A stretch of 64,000 nucleotides of DNA from Thiohalocapsa sp. (GTDB taxonomy: Bacteria > Pseudomonadota > Gammaproteobacteria > Chromatiales > Chromatiaceae), in assembly GCA_028277725.1 (NCBI GenBank), contig JANQFX010000034.1, forward strand, positions 1-64,000, in the 5' to 3' direction. The notes beneath the pieces are model-generated. The model was given only the letters and a program-made list of their open reading frames with translations. It had not been told where the DNA came from and made no database searches. Shown piece after piece: positions 58,688 to 64,000 of the stretch. A program made the position numbers and the translations under genes. The number at the start of each line of letters is the position of its first letter. Within the stretch, counting starts at the first letter, position 1.

Positions 58688-59539
58688 CTAACGCCCATCG
58701 ACGATCCGCCGCATCGCCTGCTGCACCCGGTTGCCGGGCACGGCGAAGCCGATGCCCACGTTGCCGCCCGCCGGCCCGATCAGTGCGGTGTTGATGCCGA
58801 CGATGCGCCCGGCCAGGTCGATCAGCGGACCGCCCGAGTTGCCGGGGTTGATCGAGGCGTCGGTCTGAATCAGCTCGCCCAGGCTGTCGTCGGCAATGCC
58901 CGTGCGCCCCACCGCGCTGACGATCCCAGAGGTCACGGTCTGCCCGAGGCCGAAGGGATTGCCGATGGCGAGCACGAAGTCGCCGACCTCGAGCGTGTTG
59001 GAGTTCGCGAAGTCGAGCCTCGGCACGTCCATGGGCTGGATACGCAGCACCGCGATGTCGGTGCCTCGGTCGCGCCCGATGAGCCGCGCCTTGAAGCTGC
59101 GCCGGTCCTTGAGGGTGACGGTGATGTCGTGGGCGTCCTCGATGACGTGGGCGTTGGTCAGCACCAGCCCGCGAGCGCCGTCGATGATGACGCCGGAACC
59201 GACGCTCTGGCGCCGGCGCAGCTCATCCGGCGACGGCGGCTCGATGTCGAGCTGCTCCAGGAAGCGCCGGAACGCGGGGTCGTTCAGGAACGGATGGTCG
59301 TCCGGGTCCACATCGGAGATGACTGCAACGTTGACCACGGCCGGCGTAATCCGCCGCAGCAGCGGCGCCAACGAGGGATACCCGGCGCCTGCCTTGACAT
59401 AGGGGAAGCGCCCCCCCGGCCCCGACGTCGGCGCGGGCAGATCCTGCGTGCGCGGCAGGGACACGCAGCCGGCGAGTAGCACACAGGCCACAAGTGGTGC
59501 GACCCAGCCAACGCGCGACGGCAGCAACCCGCCAGCCAT
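58688..59539 (-). CDS. DegP/DegS-type serine protease, lipoprotein without PDZ domain
   Basis: From the ATG at 59539 the 283-residue product has a lipoprotein signal (CVLLAGC, Cys25) followed by a trypsin-like domain with the catalytic triad His131 (TNAHVIED), Asp161 (RGTDIAVLRI) and Ser235 (NPGNSGGPL). The protein ends shortly after the protease domain, so the PDZ domains usual in DegP, DegQ and DegS are missing. A membrane-anchored protease without PDZ would need other means of regulation. It is 43 bases downstream of dacB on the same strand. Confidence 0.87.
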   Translation of the reverse strand: MAGGLLPSRVGWVAPLVACVLLAGCVSLPRTQDLPAPTSGPGGRFPYVKAGAGYPSLAPLLRRITPAVVNVAVISDVDPDDHPFLNDPAFRRFLEQLDIEPPSPDELRRRQSVGSGVIIDGARGLVLTNAHVIEDAHDITVTLKDRRSFKARLIGRDRGTDIAVLRIQPMDVPRLDFANSNTLEVGDFVLAIGNPFGLGQTVTSGIVSAVGRTGIADDSLGELIQTDASINPGNSGGPLIDLAGRIVGINTALIGPAGGNVGIGFAVPGNRVQQAMRRIVDGR

Positions 59540-59582
59540 GCCCGGGCGGCCGATCGGAGGTCCCACGGGCCTGGTCTGCGCC

Positions 59583-60806
59583 TCAGTAGCGCGCAAGGGT
59601 CGGCGCATTGGCCAATGCCGTCGCCACCTGGTTACGGAAGCCGTAGGACACGCCCTGGTTGATCAGCAGACTGAAGGGCGTCCACTGCCCGTCGCGCCGC
59701 ACCCAACCGGCGTAGCAGCTGACACCGCGCAGGGTCCCGGTCTTGGCGCGCACATTCGGGTTGCCATCCTGCTGGCTCACCAGATGCCGATAGGGCGCCA
59801 TGGCGTTGACCACATCGATGAGCTGCCGGCCGCTCAGCCGATTTCCGCGCGACAGGCCGGCGCCGTCCTCGATGCTGACGCTGTGCCAACCGAACTTGCG
59901 CCTCGCCCAGTCCTCCATGGTGCGCTGCGACTGCCCCATGCTGCTCTGTCCACCACGTTCGCCGAGGAGCAGGAACAGGTCATTGGCGACGAAGTTGGTG
60001 GAGTACTCCAGCATGTTCTCGACCACCACGGACAGCGGTCGGCTGTTGCGATGCGTCAGCAGGGTCTTGGCACCCGCAGGCACCCTGCCCACCCGGACGT
60101 CGCCGCCGACGCGGATGCCGGCCGCCTCGAGCTTGAGTTCGAGTAGCTCGCCGACGTGATTCAGCGCGTTGGTGCGGGTCTTGAGGTTGACCCGATGGGT
60201 GCCGGCGCCCATGCCTGCGGCCATGCGCCGCGCCGTCGGCGTGAGCTGGGTCTGGGATTCGGCGCTGCGGACCTGCCCGCCGGAGACGCGCACGTTGACC
60301 GTGTTGAAGTTCACGGCGAGCGCGGTCACCGGCGCGTCGTAGGGGTTGTGGCTGGACGAACGGCCCGGAATTCGGTCGCCGGCCGCAAACAGGCTGTCGT
60401 CCAGGCCGATGCCGGAGACGCTGCCGATGCCCGCGCGTCGCAGCGCGCGCGCGGCCTGGTCCAGCTCCTCCGATACCAGATAGGGGTCACCCTGGCCGAT
60501 GACCCAGAGCCGACCGTCGCGGCTCTGGGCAAACTCGGTGGTGAATCGGTGATCGAGCCCCCAGCGGTCGATGGCCGCCAGCGCCGTGACCAGCTTCATG
60601 GTCGAGGCGGGAACCATGCCGCGGTCGGGGTTCTGGGCGATGACCATGCGGCCGCCCTCCTCCACCACCAGGCTCGCGTTGCCCAGCGCCATAGCTTGGC
60701 TGATGGGGTCGGCAACGGCCACCGGCGCCGTCAGCCAGAGCATACCAGCGGAAACGACGGCGGCCAGATGGACGAATGGGCGCGCAAACGGGTGTGAAGC
60801 AGACAT
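59583..60806 (-). CDS. dacB: D-alanyl-D-alanine carboxypeptidase/endopeptidase DacB (PBP4)
   Basis: This periplasmic penicillin-binding protein trims or cleaves peptidoglycan cross-links. The 407-residue product from the ATG at 60806 has a signal peptide (ending AVA-D), the active-site motif SxxK at Ser68-Lys71 (PASTMKL), an SxN motif region (EYSTNF) and KTG (AKTGTLRG). Length and the inserted middle domain match PBP4. It lies 91 bases downstream of bioD on the same strand. Confidence 0.93.
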   Translation of the reverse strand: MSASHPFARPFVHLAAVVSAGMLWLTAPVAVADPISQAMALGNASLVVEEGGRMVIAQNPDRGMVPASTMKLVTALAAIDRWGLDHRFTTEFAQSRDGRLWVIGQGDPYLVSEELDQAARALRRAGIGSVSGIGLDDSLFAAGDRIPGRSSSHNPYDAPVTALAVNFNTVNVRVSGGQVRSAESQTQLTPTARRMAAGMGAGTHRVNLKTRTNALNHVGELLELKLEAAGIRVGGDVRVGRVPAGAKTLLTHRNSRPLSVVVENMLEYSTNFVANDLFLLLGERGGQSSMGQSQRTMEDWARRKFGWHSVSIEDGAGLSRGNRLSGRQLIDVVNAMAPYRHLVSQQDGNPNVRAKTGTLRGVSCYAGWVRRDGQWTPFSLLINQGVSYGFRNQVATALANAPTLARY

Positions 60807-60897
60807 GCTCGGGTCCTTCGCACTGAATGGAGAGTCGCGACCGCGAGAGCTTAGCACGCTAACTCAGGCGCTCAGGGAGCGACCAATAGAGCCCGCC

Positions 60898-62452
<1,555 letters not shown>

Positions 62453-62456
<4 letters not shown>

Positions 62457-63268
62457 GCGCCGATGCCCTGCAGGAACTCCGCGACTGCAGCGCTGGTCTC
62501 TGCGCCATGCGAGAGCCAAGGCGCGTGCGCGGCACCCGGCAACACGCGGGTCTCGGCCTCCGGCATCAGCAGGTCCAGCCGCTCCGCCGCGGCGGCCGGA
62601 ACCAGGGTGTCACGCTCGCCGAATAGCCAAAGCGTCGGAGCCTGAACATCCGGCAACGGGCCGCGGAGGTCCTCCTCGCGCAGCAGTTCCAGACCCTTGG
62701 CCAGGGCCGCGGGGTTCGGCACCGGGCGCGTTGCAATGGCCTCTCGCAAGCGGCGCAGCTGGCCCCGCAGGTCGTCGCTGCCGCGGAGCTGGAGGGTGAA
62801 AAACCGCTCCAGGGTGCCGGCGGGGTCCGCCAATAGCCCGTCGTGGAACTGCGCGAGCGTGCCCTCCGGCACCGCCACCTGCCAGTCCACGGCGCGCACG
62901 AAGCGCGGCGTCGACGCCAGCAGCACCAGCGCGGCGACGCGCTTGGGGGCAAGCCGCGCCGCCTGCAGGGCAACCAGCCCGCCGAGGGACCAGCCGACCC
63001 AGATTGCCGGTTCCTCCTCGTGCTCGGGCGTCTGCCGGGAGCTGTGCCCGGCGACCTGCTCCAGACAGGCATTGGCCCAATGATCCAGCGACCACTGATC
63101 GTCCGAGAAGGGCGCACCGCCGTGCCCGGGCAGGTCCACGGCAATGATCTCATGACCCGCCGTCATTGCCTCGGGCAGGCCGGACCAGACGCCGGCGTTC
63201 ATGCCCCAGCCGTGGACCAGGACCATTGGCGGGGCCATCGGTGGGACCGGGGGTTGATTTACGGTCAT
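62453..63268 (-). CDS. bioH: Pimeloyl-ACP methyl ester esterase BioH
   Basis: BioH removes the methyl group from pimeloyl-ACP methyl ester. The 271-residue alpha/beta hydrolase has VLVHGWGMNAGVW near the start, the nucleophile elbow WVGWSLGGLVAL with the catalytic Ser, an acidic residue in LWLFGERDTLVP, and GAAHAPWLSH with the catalytic His. The ATG at 63268 overlaps the bioF stop by four bases, and it is coupled to bioC. Confidence 0.94.
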
Positions 63269-64000
63269 GCGTTCTCCTTCGATCGCATCGAGGCGTGCTG
63301 CCGGCGCGGGAGCCGCGCGAGCAGCGAGAGCAGGTGGTCGATGTCGTCCCGCTGGTGCTCCGCCGAGAGGGTGATCCGCAGCCGCGCACTCCCCTTCGGC
63401 ACCGTCGGCGGCCGAATGGCCGTGACCAGCACGCCCTGGCTTTCCAGGAACTGGCTCCACTCCAGCGCCAGCAGCGAGTCACCGGCCAAGAGCGGCTGAA
63501 TCGGCGTATGGGACTCGATCAGCGGCAGGCCCAGTGCCGCGGCGCCGCGCCTGAAGCGACCAATGAGCGAGCGCAGGTGGTCCCGGCGCCAGGACTCGCG
63601 TATCGACAGCGCCAAGGCCGCGGAGGTGGCATGCGCCACCGCCGGCGGGAGTGCGGTGGTGTAGATATAGCTGCGCGCGCGCTGGATCAGGGTCTCGATC
63701 AGCGACGAGCTGCCGGCGACGAAGGCGCCGAAGGTCCCGAAGGCCTTGCCGAGGGTGCCAACCAGGATCGGCACCTCGCGGTCATCCAACCCCAACACAT
63801 CCAGGCTGCCACGCCCGCCGTTACCGATCACGCCCAGCCCATGGGCGTCGTCGGCCAGCAGCCAGGCGCCGGATTCCCGCGCGACCCGCGCCAGCTCGGG
63901 CAACGGCGCCAGATCGCCGTCCATGCTGAAAACGCCATCGGTAGCAATGAGCGTGGCCCCATTGGCGCCGAGCATGCGTTCGAGCGCGTCGACGTCGCAG
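63265..64000 (-). CDS. bioF: 8-amino-7-oxononanoate synthase BioF, partial
   Basis: The gene continues beyond the right edge. The visible 245 residues contain ATDGVFSMDGDLAPLPELA, the PLP-binding Asp and His in ADDAHGLGVIG, and the PLP lysine in VGTLGKAFGTFGAF. The C-terminal domain follows (SARLRITLSAEHQRDDIDHLLSLL). BioF condenses pimeloyl-ACP with alanine. It is the first visible gene of bioF-bioH-bioC-bioD; whether bioB precedes it lies outside the window. Confidence 0.95.
   Translation of the reverse strand, partial: CDVDALERMLGANGATLIATDGVFSMDGDLAPLPELARVARESGAWLLADDAHGLGVIGNGGRGSLDVLGLDDREVPILVGTLGKAFGTFGAFVAGSSSLIETLIQRARSYIYTTALPPAVAHATSAALALSIRESWRRDHLRSLIGRFRRGAAALGLPLIESHTPIQPLLAGDSLLALEWSQFLESQGVLVTAIRPPTVPKGSARLRITLSAEHQRDDIDHLLSLLARLPRRQHASMRSKENA

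Overview
The window is about two-thirds G+C, densely coded, and free of rRNA, tRNA and CRISPR features. The gene content points to a sulfur-oxidising gammaproteobacterium, most likely in the Chromatiales (Ectothiorhodospiraceae or Chromatiaceae type). The evidence is a flavocytochrome c sulfide dehydrogenase (fccAB), several multiheme cytochromes c, a split glycine decarboxylase (gcvPA/gcvPB), a bioF-bioH-bioC-bioD cluster, AcnD/PrpF and a PilY1-type pilus cluster. Genus assignment is inference.

Layout. 1-2.4 kb: tail of an RND efflux pump and a large secreted protein of unknown function. 2.5-3.15 kb: a gene for a VC1465/XafT-like (DUF3653) Xer recombination activator, followed at its 5' side by a 28-bp sequence very close to the bacterial dif site. 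3.2-7.2 kb (minus strand): an operon of a nine-heme cytochrome c/cytochrome b fusion, fccA and fccB, with an FNR-like box upstream. 7.4-12.6 kb (minus): propionate genes prpF and acnD, separated by a thioesterase gene, a hicBA toxin-antitoxin pair and clustered palindromic repeats. 13-23.8 kb: a Tat-exported PLP enzyme, a LOG protein, a DinB-like protein, glnS, an EF-hand protein, a RibD-like reductase, a SET protein, tex and a phosphopantetheinyl transferase. 23.9-27.2 kb: a hybrid histidine kinase and uppP. 27.3-31.2 kb: a HAO-type octaheme cytochrome with its NapC-type quinol dehydrogenase, divergent from a five-heme cytochrome. 31.5-39.3 kb: minor pilins fimT-pilV-pilW-pilX, pilY1, a small secreted protein and pilE. 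39.8-46 kb: aguB, a TrpD2-like protein with a Rieske partner, ppc, and a YbeL-like zinc-ribbon protein. 46.1-49.9 kb: a decayed autotransporter. 50.2-55.9 kb: a possible lysin remnant, then a tandem glycine riboswitch and gcvT-gcvH-gcvPA-gcvPB. 56-58.5 kb: dgkA and moaB-moeA-moaD. 58.7-64 kb (minus): a PDZ-less DegP-like lipoprotein, dacB and the biotin genes.

The two respiratory loci (3.2-7.2 kb and 27.3-31.2 kb) share one design: a membrane quinone-reactive module is paired with periplasmic multiheme cytochromes and a terminal redox enzyme (FccB flavoprotein or HAO-type cytochrome). The most unusual items are the dif/XafT pair, the nine-heme-cytochrome b-FccAB operon, the HAO-type cluster, and the signs of decay (autotransporter, lysin remnant, interrupted prp locus).
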